From Brachycybe producta (taxonomy: Eukaryota; Arthropoda; Diplopoda; Playtdesmida; Andrognathidae): a stretch of DNA of 64,000 bases. The stretch covers positions 2,316,550-2,380,549 of the forward strand of contig JAUPFP010000002.1 in the NCBI GenBank assembly GCA_036925085.1. The letters run 5' to 3'. Below, one piece after another: positions 10,451-21,904 of this stretch. Each line of letters starts with the position of its first letter. The first letter of the stretch is position 1. The translations under genes and the position numbers were made by a program. A model generated the notes under the pieces. It worked only from the letters and a program-made list of their open reading frames with translations. It was not told the DNA's origin and did not search any database.

Positions 10451-11118
10451 TTTGAGCTTTTGACGTCGACTTCATTTTTCTGACCAACTTGTAAATGTTG
10501 TTTTCTGTAACTCGTAAATTCTCTACAGGATGAGTTGAATGGTGATGGATTGCGATCATCCTCCTGCATGGGGTGAAATCTGTGCAGAAGGATGGTGGCC
10601 ATCCTGTTTTCTGTCAACGCTGATATACATCTCCTCCTGTTGATATTAACCAACAATGGAAGATGTTGTAACTGCATCAGGATCGGTATGCGCTCTTTTA
10701 CTTTATGGTGTCTCCGGCCTCTGTAGAGAAGTTATTAGTTTCGGAACATAAAGACAACGTGGTTTCTTATTGTAACATTTTTATTCATCTTTGTAAAGAA
10801 ACGTAAAGATTACAAAGACGAATGTTGTTTATCAAAGGTGCGTCCTCATGCCCATGATGTGGTACGGAAATATTCAACGTAATACAAATTTAGAGCAAAG
10901 ACAAGGACCAGGAACAAAGAATAACATAGTTCTTTTATACCTTGGACCTGTGAACACCTACGAGGTGTAACCAGGTCCAAGTGACCATGGTCCTAAGTGT
11001 ATCACTCCGCGTTTGGGTATGAGTCAGAGGTGTGAGTCAGAGAGGGGAACGGGACAAGCAAGAGTTGTTTACCCCCAGGCCATAGTTCTGTCGGGATCAC
11101 AAGTTGCCGGGTGTTACA
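10451..11118 (-). repeat. E1 5' LTR (LTR-C family)
   Basis: 668 bp, homologous to the LTRs of E2 and to copies at 15629, 21211 and 50856. In minus-strand sense it starts TGTAACACCC and ends GCTCAAA, a mutated CACA. A GTATAAAAG TATA box lies near 10930-10940, just downstream of a bipartite palindrome (10944-10978), and AATAAA lies further on. Its right neighbour is gag of element F, interrupted here; the flanking GAAG cannot be matched because the left end is lost. Confidence 0.85.
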
Positions 11119-11700
11119 GAAGTGTCTGCATTGCTGCAGGGAAGTCCAGTCGTGTACGGTGGTGATGTCTTCAAATTCTTCGATGTAGAGGAGTATGTTG
11201 TCATCACCATCGTATTTCGGAAATTCCTGCAGTGGATGTAGTGAATTCTGCTCAGAGTAAGGCGTAGATCCCAGGTCCGGTGTCCATTTGGTAGTTTCAT
11301 CCAGACTGGGCTTGCACCCGGGTTCAATCGATTCCAATTCCGTGTTGATTGAACCCGCTCTTCTCTCGCTTCGTCGTCGCCCAAACTTTGACAAACCAGT
11401 TCATCCTGCTTTTTCTTGGACAGCTTCCCAATGATGTTGGCAATTGCAGCTTCCTCTGACGCCCTGCTTCCATCACTGGAGTGCACCTCTGGCTTGACGA
11501 CAACTGGAGTTGGTAGAGGCATTTTCTTTTCTTCTCCGGCTTCCTCCGGTTGGATCCGCTGTCTCCTGATAATTTTGTTCAATGCAGCAGTCTTCTTCTT
11601 TCAACGTCTTTCCTTCCTCAGTCTCTCGAGGTCCCTCATATCTTTCAGTAGTTTCTGAAGACTAGTCATTTCTGACGTTGATGATTCTCTGCTGTGCTTT
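11119..11700 (-). pseudogene. Gag remnant of gypsy element F
   Basis: Minus-strand gag fragment. From 11582 come a basic start, PLPTPVVVKPEV and a helical AIANIIGKLSKKKQDELVCQSL. After a frameshift near 11380, FPKYDGDDNILLYIEEFED (about 11165-11225) matches the first capsid block of E1 gag, followed by VHDWTSLQQCRHF. The frame is cut at 11118 by insertion of E1, and the remainder of F has been lost. Confidence 0.65.
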
Positions 11701-11745
11701 TCAACATAATTTTTGTAGCTTACGGAGTCACAAATTGTTCAACTA

Positions 11746-11761
11746 CCTGGCGCCTCCACCA
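11746..11761 (-). promoter_or_regulatory. Primer binding site of element F
   Basis: Minus-strand TGGTGGAGGCGCCAGG, nearly identical to the site of A although the LTRs differ. It lies between the F gag leader and the F LTR start. Confidence 0.55.
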
Positions 11762-11765
11762 AATT

Positions 11766-12060
11766 TGTAACGAACCAAATTTGTCGAGTATAAAATATAC
11801 CAAAAAGCGGTTGGCTAAGCCGCTTATTCTATCCTGCTTCGGGAGGAAGGGAACAAATTAATCCCTTTCTGTTTCCTCACAAGTTCTTCCTTGCTGAACT
11901 TTTACAGTTAAAATGGATCTTTTAGCTGTTTCTACCCCTTGGGCTTTCGCCCGTTAAAAGCTGGTTGATCGTGTGGTCTCTTGAAGTTTCATCTAGAAGT
12001 GATGATCTAGGTTTACACCTGGGTTGACAGTTCGAGATGATGAGTGGCTAGAACTTTCGT
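11766..12060 (-). repeat. Partial 5' LTR of element F
   Basis: Starts TGTAACGAACC next to the primer binding site. It includes a GCGGTTGGC/GCC.AACCGC-like palindrome around 11800 and a TATAAAATATA stretch. The right edge is not defined because no second copy exists in the window; 12060 is an estimate. Confidence 0.45.
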
Positions 12061-13297
12061 TTTTTCCAATTAGTAGATAAAAAATAAGACGTAGCAACTT
12101 TTTTTTAGTAATAATTAAATTCAGTAATCGTTCAATTTATGTTTAAAGACTAGAAAAAATACATTTTGTTAAAATGCGCCCCTAAGATTTTTGCTCCCTA
12201 GGCGACATAGCCTAAGTTGGCCTAATGGACAGAAAGACCCAGAGTGAATGAGGATCGAGTTATTTGCTTTGACTAAATGGACTAATCAGTTTAGTTTGCA
12301 CGCCTCTAACTGTCTAACACACAGACAATGTTATAATTACTCTGCAAAACAAAATAATCAGTGGCCTCAAATGTTTGTATAGGCCTATTATGCCAATGAA
12401 TTGACATTTAATTTGGACCAACAAGTTCAGATATGCGTGTTCATCATATGCACACAGAAAAAGAAAACTAACAGAATTTCGTTCGTTGCAGTGGTTTCCT
12501 TGCGTGTTTTCTGTTGTATGTTTCTGCATGTGTGTCCCTGACTTTATTATTCATTATTACCATTAAACAAGTTTCTTCAAACTTAAATTTTCTATAAATA
12601 TAGGTTGAACGCTTCATCGAGCAGATTACTGGGAACGATGTATCACTCACTGGTTGCCGATTCTTTGCTGTAAGACACAGTTTATTGCTAATGGTAAGTT
12701 TAGTAAGTACTTCAATGAAAAAATGCACTAAAGCGATAGCAGCCACGTATGCTTAGGTTGCAGTATAAATTCCTGAGTGTGAATTTGTGTGCCTATTAAT
12801 ATCTACAAAATGCAGCCTTGTGTGCAGCTGCTTAGAGTTGGTTCGTGGCGCCCGGGGACAAGGGGTCAAGTTTGCGCCCTTTGTTAACCATAATCAAAAT
12901 CTGTTCATAAAGTTAGGTCCACCGAAAGGGGGGACAAATGATCCGGGCCGCACCCCGGAAAAAATAATAGAAATTGGTGCCCCCACCTCTTGACCATTTA
13001 ATAATGTTTTAAATCAAAACTTTAACCCCTCTCATTTATATAAAACGGTATAAACTGTATGTATTAAACTGAAAGTGTAGTTATGGCTAGTTTTGTGGGT
13101 GAATTTTAGCATGTCTTGATACCTGTTTTGGCGCCCCCAGGCATAGCGCCCGGGGACATGTGCCTTCCTGCCCCCTAGCTACGTCTCTGTTCGTAAGTTT
13201 ATAATAGGAAACATTTCAGAATACGGATAAGCAGTGACTTTAAAACTTATTTGGTGGATAAACTGGTGCTGCAGATGGCAGCAAAACAAAAATTCCA
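12061..13297. other. Spacer with small repeat relics
   Basis: No gene seen. Bases 12175-12230 (GCGCCCCTAAG...GGCCTAATGG) look like the end of a hAT-type element. GCGCCCGGGGACA occurs twice in direct orientation (about 12848 and 13147) and the stretch ends with CCCCCTAGCTACG, as in other non-autonomous DNA elements, but no boundaries can be fixed. Confidence 0.35.
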
Positions 13298-13301
13298 CAT
13301 G

Positions 13302-13402
13302 AGACAGGCAAGTGTGCCCAGCACTAGTTGGTTTGTTACTTGGTCTGATGTCATAAAAGGGCGGGGCAAATGAAGTTTCAGTGTTGGGCACACTTGCCTG
13401 TC
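13302..13402. repeat. Short palindromic repeat
   Basis: Inverted arms of about 23 bases (GACAGGCAAGTGTGCCCAGC and complement) enclose GTTGGTTTGTTACTTGGTCT...TCATAAAAGGG. The enclosed core recurs at 20430-20465 and, more diverged, at 46311-46375, so this is a dispersed MITE-like repeat. Confidence 0.55.
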
Positions 13403-13769
13403 ACATGATACGTTGCCATACCTTTATTCTTCTTGTGTAGTTCCTTTGTGATTAATGATTATTATATATACTAGTGGGGTAACCCGTCATAAATGACTGG
13501 AGCAAAATTCACAGGCAATTGTGTGCATACGCGTTGTTTGTTCCTTTTTTACTTCTTTCATTTCCATTTCAGTCACCCCCTCCCACTTTTTCCCCCTCCA
13601 CGTTTCTCTCTCTCTCTCCCCCTCCTCTACACTTTCCAACCTTTCCCTCTCTCCATTTTAATATCATGGGGTTCTTGAATGAGGAGTGTGCAACATATAG
13701 TTGACCTTGAGAAAAAGAGGTTCATTTCTTCATTTATTTAAATTTATATAAATTCCGACAGCAATAGTC

Positions 13770-13800
<31 letters not shown>

Positions 13801-13809
13801 AGATCTGGG

Positions 13810-13866
<57 letters not shown>
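13770..13866. repeat. (CA)n and (TA)n microsatellites
   Basis: An uninterrupted CA run at about 13770-13794 is followed by a TA run at about 13814-13866. The complement of the same tract occurs in the other arm near 14480-14545. Confidence 0.9.
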
Positions 13867-13867
<1 letters not shown>

Positions 13868-13869
<2 letters not shown>

Positions 13870-14089
13870 CCCCACAACATGGAACAACAATGTGAGCTAT
13901 CAAAATGGACTCAAGACAGTGGAACATTTGGCTGTTGTGAATGACGTAGCTGAAAGAGGCGTGAAGCTTAGTCAAGACTATCAGAATATTTTAACAAAAA
14001 ATGAAGAAGAACGCCAATGGATCCTACACAACATCAGTGAGCACAGGAAAAAATATCCAGTTGCCACAAAATCTGGATTGATGTCCTAA
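13868..14089 (+). pseudogene. C-terminal fragment of a transposon-associated ORF
   Basis: An open frame of 74 residues contains HLAVVNDVAERGVKLSQDY, then EEERQWILHNISEHRKKYP, and a natural stop. The NDVAERGVKL...EHRKK pattern resembles the C-terminus of multi-copy invertebrate proteins of transposon type; this is from memory. No upstream coding part is present. It may belong to the same family as 475-1231. Confidence 0.45.
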
Positions 14090-14854
14090 AATGAACTTTC
14101 TTCTGTGTTATAGAATTTGCTTAATTTCCGTGTAAGTATTCGAGTGTTTGATTAAAACTCCAGTGTTCTGAAGCTTTTCTTTTTTGTATTTTAGTACACC
14201 TAAACACATTAAGTGCCTAGGCACCTGAACAACAGAGTTACTTTGTAGACATAATTTGTTCAATTTTAATGTTTAAGAACTGGAAAAGCAGAGTCGGAAT
14301 ATATGGTCCGAGTAACTTTTACAATGCCAAAAAGTGCCCTTGGGGGAACCCACAGACATGTCCAATTGAGCTGAAAGGAGCTAAAAGGAGTAAGCTGAAA
14401 GGAGTAAAAAAAAGGAAAAAAACGACGTGCATGCGCACAATTGCCTGTGAATTTTGCTCCCGTCATTTATGACGGGTTATATATATAGTTATATATATAA
14501 TATCCAAGATCTGTGTATGTGTATGTGTGTGTGTGTGTGTGTGTGGACTAATGCTGTGTCGGAATTTATATAAATTTAAATAAATGAAGAAATGAACAGC
14601 TTTTTTTTTTCTCAAGGTCAACTATATGTTGCACACTTCTCATCCAAGAACCCCATGATATTAAAATGGAGAGGGGGAAAGGTTGGAAAGTGTAGAGATT
14701 GGAGGGGGAGAGAGAGAGAGAAACGTGGAGGGGGGAAAAGTGGGAGGGGTGACTGAAATTGAAATGAAAGGAGTAAAAAAGGAACAAACGACTCGCAATT
14801 GCACAATTGCCTGTGAATTTTGCTCTCGTCATTTATGACGGGTTACCCCACTAG

Positions 14855-15628
14855 TGATTTAAACAATAAAGTTCAAAAATTGTTCAAAAAATTTTGAACA
14901 ATAGAACATGCATATTTGTTACAATTATGCCAATTCATTTGAATGATATTGTTCTTTTATTATTTTGTTTACAGATAATCAGTGCATTAATCACTTACGA
15001 GGTCATCTGGTTTAATGTATCCTGTTATTGAATTATTTCACTAAACAAACTATCGAAAAATAATTCGGCAACCGTCAGTTAAGTCGAACAAACATCTCGT
15101 TGTCATATGTTCGAAATTTTTTATGTTCAAAGTGTTGACAAACGAAGTTTATAAAAATTCCCACAAATAAGACAGAAAGAAACAATGACTATATTCAGCA
15201 CTTATCAGAGGGGGAAGAGGGGCGGCTGCCCCAGGCCTCACGATTTTAGCGGCCTCAATTTATAACTCAATGTGTTAGAAAAAATTATAATAATGCAACA
15301 ACAAACTGCGCGACTGCACATGTTCAATTATTTTTATTGTGTTCTGGAAAAAAAACAGTAAGTAGATGTGCATGTTTATATGGTATGACACAGCACAAAC
15401 GTATATAACGGTGCCACCTCTTTGAAACCGAATTTTGGAATATGTCATTTTACACACAGTACAAGTTTTACACAGGTTTCCGATTCTTTTATGTGCTTAA
15501 TCCGCCATAGACTGTATTGTTTACAAACAACATTCCTGTTCTGTGAAGTTCACTCGTAAATTGTTTTTGGTGAGTTATCTACATTTTATAAAGTATTTTT
15601 TTTTTTGATTTTATTATTATTTATATTT
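14855..15628. other. AT-rich spacer
   Basis: No gene seen. Bases 15205-15260 (CAGAGGGGGAAGAGGGGCGG...) look like one end of a hAT-type element without a partner. Confidence 0.4.
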
Positions 15629-16258
15629 TGTAACACCCAGTAACTCCCGTTCCCGCCAAATCCATAGCCTGGGGGTAAACAACTACTGCTTGTCCCTCCC
15701 GCCTTTCTGATGCACACTTCTGACTCATATCGAAGTGGCGGAGTGATACACTTAGGACCATGGTCACTTGAACCTTGTTACACCTCGTAGGTGTACACAG
15801 GTCCAAGGTATAAAAGGACCGTGTTCCTCTTTGTTCCTTGTCCTTGTCTTTGCTCTAATTTGTATTACGTTGATCCTATTCCATACCACATCATGGGCAT
15901 GAGGACGCACCTTTGATATTCATAATTCATTCTTGTAATCTGAGTTTCTCTACAAGAATGAATAAAGCGTTACAACAAGAAACTGTGTTGTCTTTAATGT
16001 CTGGAAACTAATAACTTCTCCACAGAGGCCGGAGACACCATAGGGCAAGGAGTCATACGATCTTGGAGCAGCTACAGCATCTTCAGTTGGTAACAACAAT
16101 GGAGGATGCATATCAGCGTCAACTGAAAGAAGGATGGCCACCATCCTTCTGCATTGATTTCACCCCCATGCAAGAGGATGATCGTAATCTATCTCCATCC
16201 AACTCTTTCTGTAGCTTGAATCTTCGCCGTGCGGGCACCGTGCGATGCAGAGAAGCAT
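15629..16258 (+). repeat. LTR-C fragment, plus sense
   Basis: Starts TGTAACACCC, has the palindrome plus GTATAAAAGG near 15775-15815 and GAATAAAG near 15959. It aligns with the LTRs of E2 until about 16258, where the last ~50 bases of the LTR are missing. There is no internal element sequence beside it, so it is a truncated solo copy. Confidence 0.75.
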
Positions 16259-16348
16259 ATATTTCCCCATAAGAAATAATGGAAACTCACAATATTCGTT
16301 CCACAACCCAAAAATATTCATATAAAAATAAGTCATACAAAAACCTTT

Positions 16349-17144
16349 TGTAACGACCCGACTGGTCCGTCACAACACCTCGGGCAAACTTTCGTACGGT
16401 TAAAAAGAACCAATAAAACTTACCCGGCTCCAGACTCCTAATACAGGGACGGGATCGTACCCGTAGCCGCCTCTGCACGGTGACGTTGGGAAACGTCGGC
16501 TCCACTGGAGTCTCCCTCGTCGGACATGATGGTCGATCCGCCGCCACAACGAGAATATCGCGGTGAAACCTCTCTCACCGCGAGCCGACGTAAGTCTCGG
16601 CCGACAATAGGCCGGAAATGGATGGTGGAAATCCCCACGGATGTTCCCCCACCCCGCGATACTCCCCAATAAAACACACAACACCGGGAGTAAGTTTAAA
16701 TAAAAGAATAAGGTTTATTAACACTTACTGTTATACAAATTAAAATGAAAGGCAGTGGTAAATAATATTCCATACAACTTGGCTGGTGCAATCCACCAGC
16801 CAAGCCTCCATGGAAAACAAAACAACAAGGTGAAAACCAAGCACCACAACAAAGAACAATGGAGGCCACCCTGGCCTCCAGCAAAGATGATGTTGTTAAG
16901 TCAACTCCCCACAACACACTGCCCAGATTCAATGGCTGACCAAGCCAAAGAAACCTCCAGGCAACTCCACCTGGAGGGGACAGTGGTCACTTCTGACCTC
17001 TCACCCATTGACTCCAATAGTGAAAGGTCTGCTGGCACCAAAATGGCGTCCGACCCAACAGGTTACTATATGCTGCCAGGCAGATCACCATAGGGAGTTC
17101 ATCTGCTCAATCAAAAATTTGATTGAGCAGACCAGGTTGCCACA
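16349..17144 (-). repeat. Solo LTR of the A family, diverged
   Basis: 796 bp, starting TGTAACGACCC and ending TTGCCACA as in A (26326-27118) but clearly diverged. Both sides carry CTTT (16345-16348 and 17145-17148), a 4-bp target-site duplication, so this is a genuine solo LTR left by recombination. The R-region hairpin is kept with altered but paired bases (16559-16582). Confidence 0.85.
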
Positions 17145-17148
17145 CTTT

Positions 17149-17940
17149 TTTATATTTTTATTACATATTTAAATTTAATATATAGTAAAGTAAGGAAATT
17201 TATTAATTAAATTTAATCATGACTGGTATGAGGGAGAGGAGAGGAGGAGGAGGGTTACTGTGTAGGACACAAAATAAAAGAAATGCGTTATGCACACAGT
17301 GGTCACAACACTATAGTAAACAGTATATGCTCGCACAGATTTGAGACCGAGCATAGGAGATGATTACGTACAATCCCACAGGGAGAGAAAGAATCATCGG
17401 CTCAGTTGTGACCACGTAATGCTCGCAGACAAAGCGTATACGTACTACGTACTCGTGTATGTATATGTACTTGTATACGTATACGTACTCGTTTATCAAG
17501 TTAAATTCATTAAAAATGATTGCTCGTCTTGCAAAACACTCGCAGACAAGGTTATTTGCAAGCCAAGGTTTTACTGCACACATTTTATTTTTATTTTAGT
17601 ATTAATTCATAACCTATAATAGGATATTTAAGATGAAGAGACATTTTGAAAGTGGCACAAGAAAGAAATGAAGGAATCTGCTATAATAAAATTAACCCCA
17701 TTTTGAAGGGCCTCAAAATATTACTTGCCCCGAGCCTCGCATTTCATCTGAAAGGCCCTGTCTGGTTATATAAGTAGTTAATTAATGAACATTTAGCTAC
17801 ACAACATATAAAATAGAGACGGGAGATTCGAATCTTTCTGATCTTGAAAAATATTCGAGAATCGACACTTTCGAATCCTAACTTTAAAAAACCGTTAAAA
17901 ACTTTGGTAAAATTAGTTTTAACTCCACTGACGTCCAATA
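17149..17940. other. AT-rich spacer with low-complexity tract
   Basis: No gene seen. A TACGTATACGTACTCGT-rich tract lies at about 17440-17500 and a purine-rich GAGGAGAGG tract at 17228-17260. Confidence 0.4.
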
Positions 17941-18099
17941 TTCAATTCAATTCAATTCATTACACCTGCGATCAGCTCGAGAGCCATGTGGCAGGGGGAT
18001 TTTTTCCAATCACAAATCACGTCAATCAGACGAAACTTAAACATCATCATCAAATAATCGAACTCATCTTAACAGGGAGCTATCTGCAGAAAGAGAATT

Positions 18100-20040
18100 T
18101 CATAGTCTAAACACGTTTGGAAAAAAAGACCATGCATCAGTTCTAGCTCTTAACTCCCTAATGAGTTTTGGATGGCAATGTCTGCCTATGCGGGGGTTTC
18201 TTGTGAGAATTCCTTCTGGCAATCCCTTGTTATCTGTAGACAACAAGCGATCAAGAAGAGCAAGGCTTTGCTCCGATCTACGGTTGGCTAATGATTCCCA
18301 TTGTAGTTCATTAAGCAAGAGGGTTACACTGTCAGAATACATGTATTTACCTTTAACAAATCTTGCAGCCCTGCACTGTACCATTTCTAATTCATGTATT
18401 AAGTTAACTCTAAATGGGTTCCAAATTGGTGAACAATATTCTAATATTGGTCTAACTAGTGCAAAATAACAGACCTCCTTTACATTTTCTTTATAATATT
18501 TTAACGTTTTCTGTATGAAACGCAGCCTTTGATTGGCTTTGCCTACTGATCTTGTTATATGTTCCATCCAAAGCATATCTTTGGAAAGTGTTAAACCAAG
18601 GTAGTTATAGGTATCAACATGATCCAACAGTGCATCCCCCATCCGGTAATCTGCCTTGCAAGATTCATGCTTACGGAAAACCCGCATAACATTGCATTTG
18701 CTACTATTTAGTGTTAGGTGCCAATGAGAACACCATTCTTTAATACTGTTAAGGTCTCTTTGAAGAACCTCAACATCTTTACTAATTTAATTTTTTTATA
18801 AATAACTGCATCATCAGCAAACAGTCACATTGTGCAGGTTTGGTTATCTGGGAGATCATTTATAAATAAAAGAAAAAGAAGCGGGCCAAGTGTGCTACCT
18901 TGAGGTACACCGGATGTCACATCATGTTAGTTTATTAATTAGCAGTGAGTGTTTCACTGTGTTGAATGCCTTTGCAAAATCCAAAAATATCAAATCAAAC
19001 TCAGCCTGAGTATCTAGACGGGACTGGATGTCCTCTACAAATAGTGCCAACTGAGTATCGCATGATCTGCCCTTTCTATAACCATGCTGATTTTCATGAA
19101 TTAAATTGTGATTTATTAAGTGCTTCATTGTGCTAGAGTAAATTATATGTTCGAGAGATTTACATACTGTAGAGGTTAAGGATATGGGGCGATAATTGTT
19201 CGGTGAATTTTTATCACCATTTTTAAAAATTGGACAAACATTTGCTTTTTTCCATGCTTGTGGTAACATGCCATACATACTTCAAGTGAACATACTTGTT
19301 CAGGAGAGTTAGTGCAAGCTAAGTCTAGAATGTTTGCTGATGTGATAGTGGAATGTGTAGGGGGTTGACTCAGAATTAAGAAGAATATCTGATAATTTAC
19401 GATTAGGACACAATGAATCTAAACTATATGTGTTCCAATTTATGCCTGGCAAATTTAAATCACCTCCAATAAGAACTGATGCATATTTGTTAGTAGAGAA
19501 TAAAGAGTCTAAACATTTTCTAAATTGGAGCAATTCCTCCTCGTCATTTGCAGGAGGGCGGTAAAAAGAAAATAGAAATATTTTTTCCCCATTATTCAAT
19601 GTAATACTACAGCAGACAATCCCACAGTCTCCCTCAAATGAAGATTCTCTACTAGAAATAAGATCTTTGCTGATAGCGAGAAAGACCCCTCCGCCATTTT
19701 TTAGCTGCCTGTCTTTACGGAATATGTTAAATTTCAGAGGAAACACCTCTTCCGAAGCCACATCTGCAGAAGCCACGATTCACACCCAAATATAACATCC
19801 ACATCGTAGCTTTCAGTGACTTCTCTGAACTGGATAACCTTATTTTTAACACTTCAGCAATTTACTATTAGTGCCTTGATATCAGTTTTGTAGGAGACTG
19901 CATTCTTAATTTTTTTGGAAAAAGAATTTGTTTTTATGACAATTTGATTTGTAGGGGGAGGGGGTTCATTTTGGCCAGTTAATGTACATGAACTAGTTAA
20001 AATGCATTTCTTCCTTAAAGCAGGGCGTTTCCCTGGAAAT
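18100..20040 (-). pseudogene. LINE (non-LTR retrotransposon) ORF2, degraded
   Basis: Encodes a polyprotein that nicks DNA and reverse transcribes in place. From the 5' side: KALIVNC..VKNK and DVIFGCESWLL (19780-19880) start an APE endonuclease, continued by FYRPPANDEEEL and GGDLNLPGINW (about 19440-19560). RT follows: ANVCPIFKNGDK, NNYRPISLTS and FLDFAKAFNTVKHSLL (18930-19270). A deletion of roughly 100-150 bases then precedes [19 protein letters not shown] and the catalytic FADDAV (about 18810-18822). The C-terminal part (18100-18687) has YLGLTLSKDM and LVRPILEYCSPIWNP. It is broken by stops, the deletion and frameshifts. The order suggests a CR1/Jockey-like group. Confidence 0.85.
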
Positions 20041-20059
20041 GACTGCAGACAGAATTCCA

Positions 20060-20547
20060 GAGAACCGCTTTTTTTCTCAAGGTCAACTATATGTTTCGCT
20101 CTCCCAATCCGAGAAACCCATGATATTAAATTGGAGAGGGAAAAAGGTTGGAAAGTGTAGAAGGGGAGGGAAACGTAGAGGGGAAAAAAGTGGGAGGGAG
20201 TGACTGAAATTGAACTGAAAGGAGTAAAAAAGGAGTAAAAAAGGAACAAACGACGCGCTCAGTATGCGCGTCGTTTGTGAAAGAGAAAAATGATAAACTC
20301 ATTTTCTCTTTCAAATATAAAAAGGGGAGGGGATAATAGTAGCAAAATTAAACTACAGATTATCACGGGCAATTATTCTCAGCATTAGAATTTCTTTTGC
20401 TCAGCCCTTTTATGAACGTCATCAATTTATAATTGGTTTGTTACTTGGTCTGATGTCATAAAAGGGAGGAGGAAAAGAAATTCTAATGCTGGGCACAATT
20501 GCTTGTGAATTTGCTCTCACGTCATTTATGACGCGTTACCCCACTAG
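20060..20547. mobile_element. Partial copy of the CTAG inverted-repeat element
   Basis: Bases 20060-20280 match the complement of 13500-13720 (CTCAAGGTCAACTATATG, CATGATATTAAA, GTGGGAGG...), and the right end TTACCCCACTAG lies at 20536-20547 followed by TA. The left end is missing; the degraded LINE abuts it. A palindromic repeat (20383-20502) with the TTGGTTTGTTACTTGGTCTG core is inserted inside. Confidence 0.6.
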
Positions 20548-21206
20548 TAATATAAGATTATTATATGAAAGATTCAAGAGATTTGGGAGATTCGAGAGAT
20601 TCGAGAACCTTTTAGGATTCTGATTTGAGAAAATTTAGGATTTGTCCCACCTCTAATATACCTAAGATACGTGAGATACCTAATAGAATTGTTAAGTATA
20701 CACTGCTTGCTATACACTTTTCAGATATAGAGGAGACCATGGCTATTTGGTATAAATGTAATTATGTAAGTTGGTACATTTGGCTTTAAAAATCAGTAAC
20801 ACATCAGAAACAAATCAGCAACACGGTTACTCATATACAGTAATACTTGAATGTATTTTTTATACTTTACTATTGCAAAGGTGTAAGCTGTATTATTGAG
20901 TCATAAAGTATTTGAAAACAATAACTCCACTTAGCTTAAAAATTAACTTTCAAATGGAATTCATTCATTGGGGCAAGTTGGTACATCTTGGCTGATGCAG
21001 TTCATTACAGTATATTTGCTTACTCTAAAAAATTCACCAAAATTAAGCGAGTAATTTATCAGAAAACAGCTAAAGAACTAAATCAGTGCAGCAAATTTTA
21101 CATAGAGTTATATTTTAAAGTTTCATCTGTTACCTTTTTAGGGGGCCATATTAGGTTACTTACATTACTTACATACCAATATTAGTCCATTGCAATGATT
21201 TTTTTA
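20548..21206. other. AT-rich spacer, no gene seen
   Basis: Repeated GATTCGAGAG-type words near 20570-20640 and no coding signal. Confidence 0.4.
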
Positions 21207-21210
21207 CATG

Positions 21211-21900
21211 TGTGCAGTGTGAGCTTTTGACGTCGACCTTATAATTTTACCAACTTCATGATGATATGATGTTTTCTATAACTCGTTTCTTCTCCTGATT
21301 GCGTGGTGACCACACGAAGAAGATTCGAGTTACAGAAATAGTCGGATGGAGATCGATTGTGATTATCCTTCTGTGCAGGGGTGTAATCTTTGCAGAAGGA
21401 TGGTGACCATCTCTCTTGATCGACGCTGATGTACATCTTCCTTTGTTGTTACCAATTGAAGATGTTATAGCCCCTCCAGGATCTGTATGTCTCCTTACCT
21501 TGTAGTGTCTCCGGCCTGTTTAGAGAAGTATTAGTTTCCAAACAAGTAGACAATGCTGTTTTCCATTATAAACACTTTATTCATCGTTATACGGAAACAC
21601 TAAGTTTACAAGGATGAATCTTATTATTAAAGGTGCGTCCTCGAGCCCATGATGTGGTACGGATTTATGAATCTACGTAATACAAACAAAGTTGAGCAAA
21701 GAGAAGGACAAAGAGGAGCATGGTCCTTTTATACCTTGGACCTGTGTACACCTACGAGGTGTAACCAGGTCCAAGTGACCATGGTCCTAAGAGTATCAAT
21801 CTGCCACTAGAATATTAGTTAGGAGGGGAGGGAGGGACAAACGTGAGTTGTTTACCCCCGGCTATGGTTTTGGCGGGATCGCAAGTTGCTGGGTGTTACA
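21211..21900 (-). repeat. Solo LTR-C
   Basis: Complete LTR of the E2 type with a 7-base extension at its left end (TGTGCAG before TGTGAGC). CATG occurs on both sides (21207-21210 and 21901-21904), consistent with a 4-bp target-site duplication. TATA box, palindrome and AATAAA are kept. Confidence 0.8.
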
Positions 21901-21904
21901 CATG

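Larger units (their letters stand above)
2926..11118 (-). mobile_element. E1: Ty3/gypsy retrotransposon, defective
   Basis: Minus-strand order from the right: 5' LTR (10451-11118), primer binding site, ~2-kb leader, gag, protease, a short integrase tail, post-pol ORF, then a 3' hairpin. RT, RNase H and the integrase core are missing; the protease (to about 5850) joins almost directly to an integrase-tail homology at about 5735-5795. No 3' LTR is present on the left. Leader, gag N-terminal region, protease and post-pol ORF are homologous to E2, so the two are related families. E1 lies within the gag region of element F. Confidence 0.8.
13471..14854. mobile_element. Inverted-repeat DNA element
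   Basis: Both ends carry CTAGTGGGGTAACCCGTCAT in inverted orientation, and the arms extend about 380 bp (13471-13866 and 14485-14854), including the same microsatellites in complement. A third internal end lies at 14451-14479. TA precedes the left end, and the related copy ending at 20547 is also followed by TA, which hints at a TA target. The centre holds a protein fragment (13868-14089). It may be two nested copies rather than one element. Confidence 0.65.
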
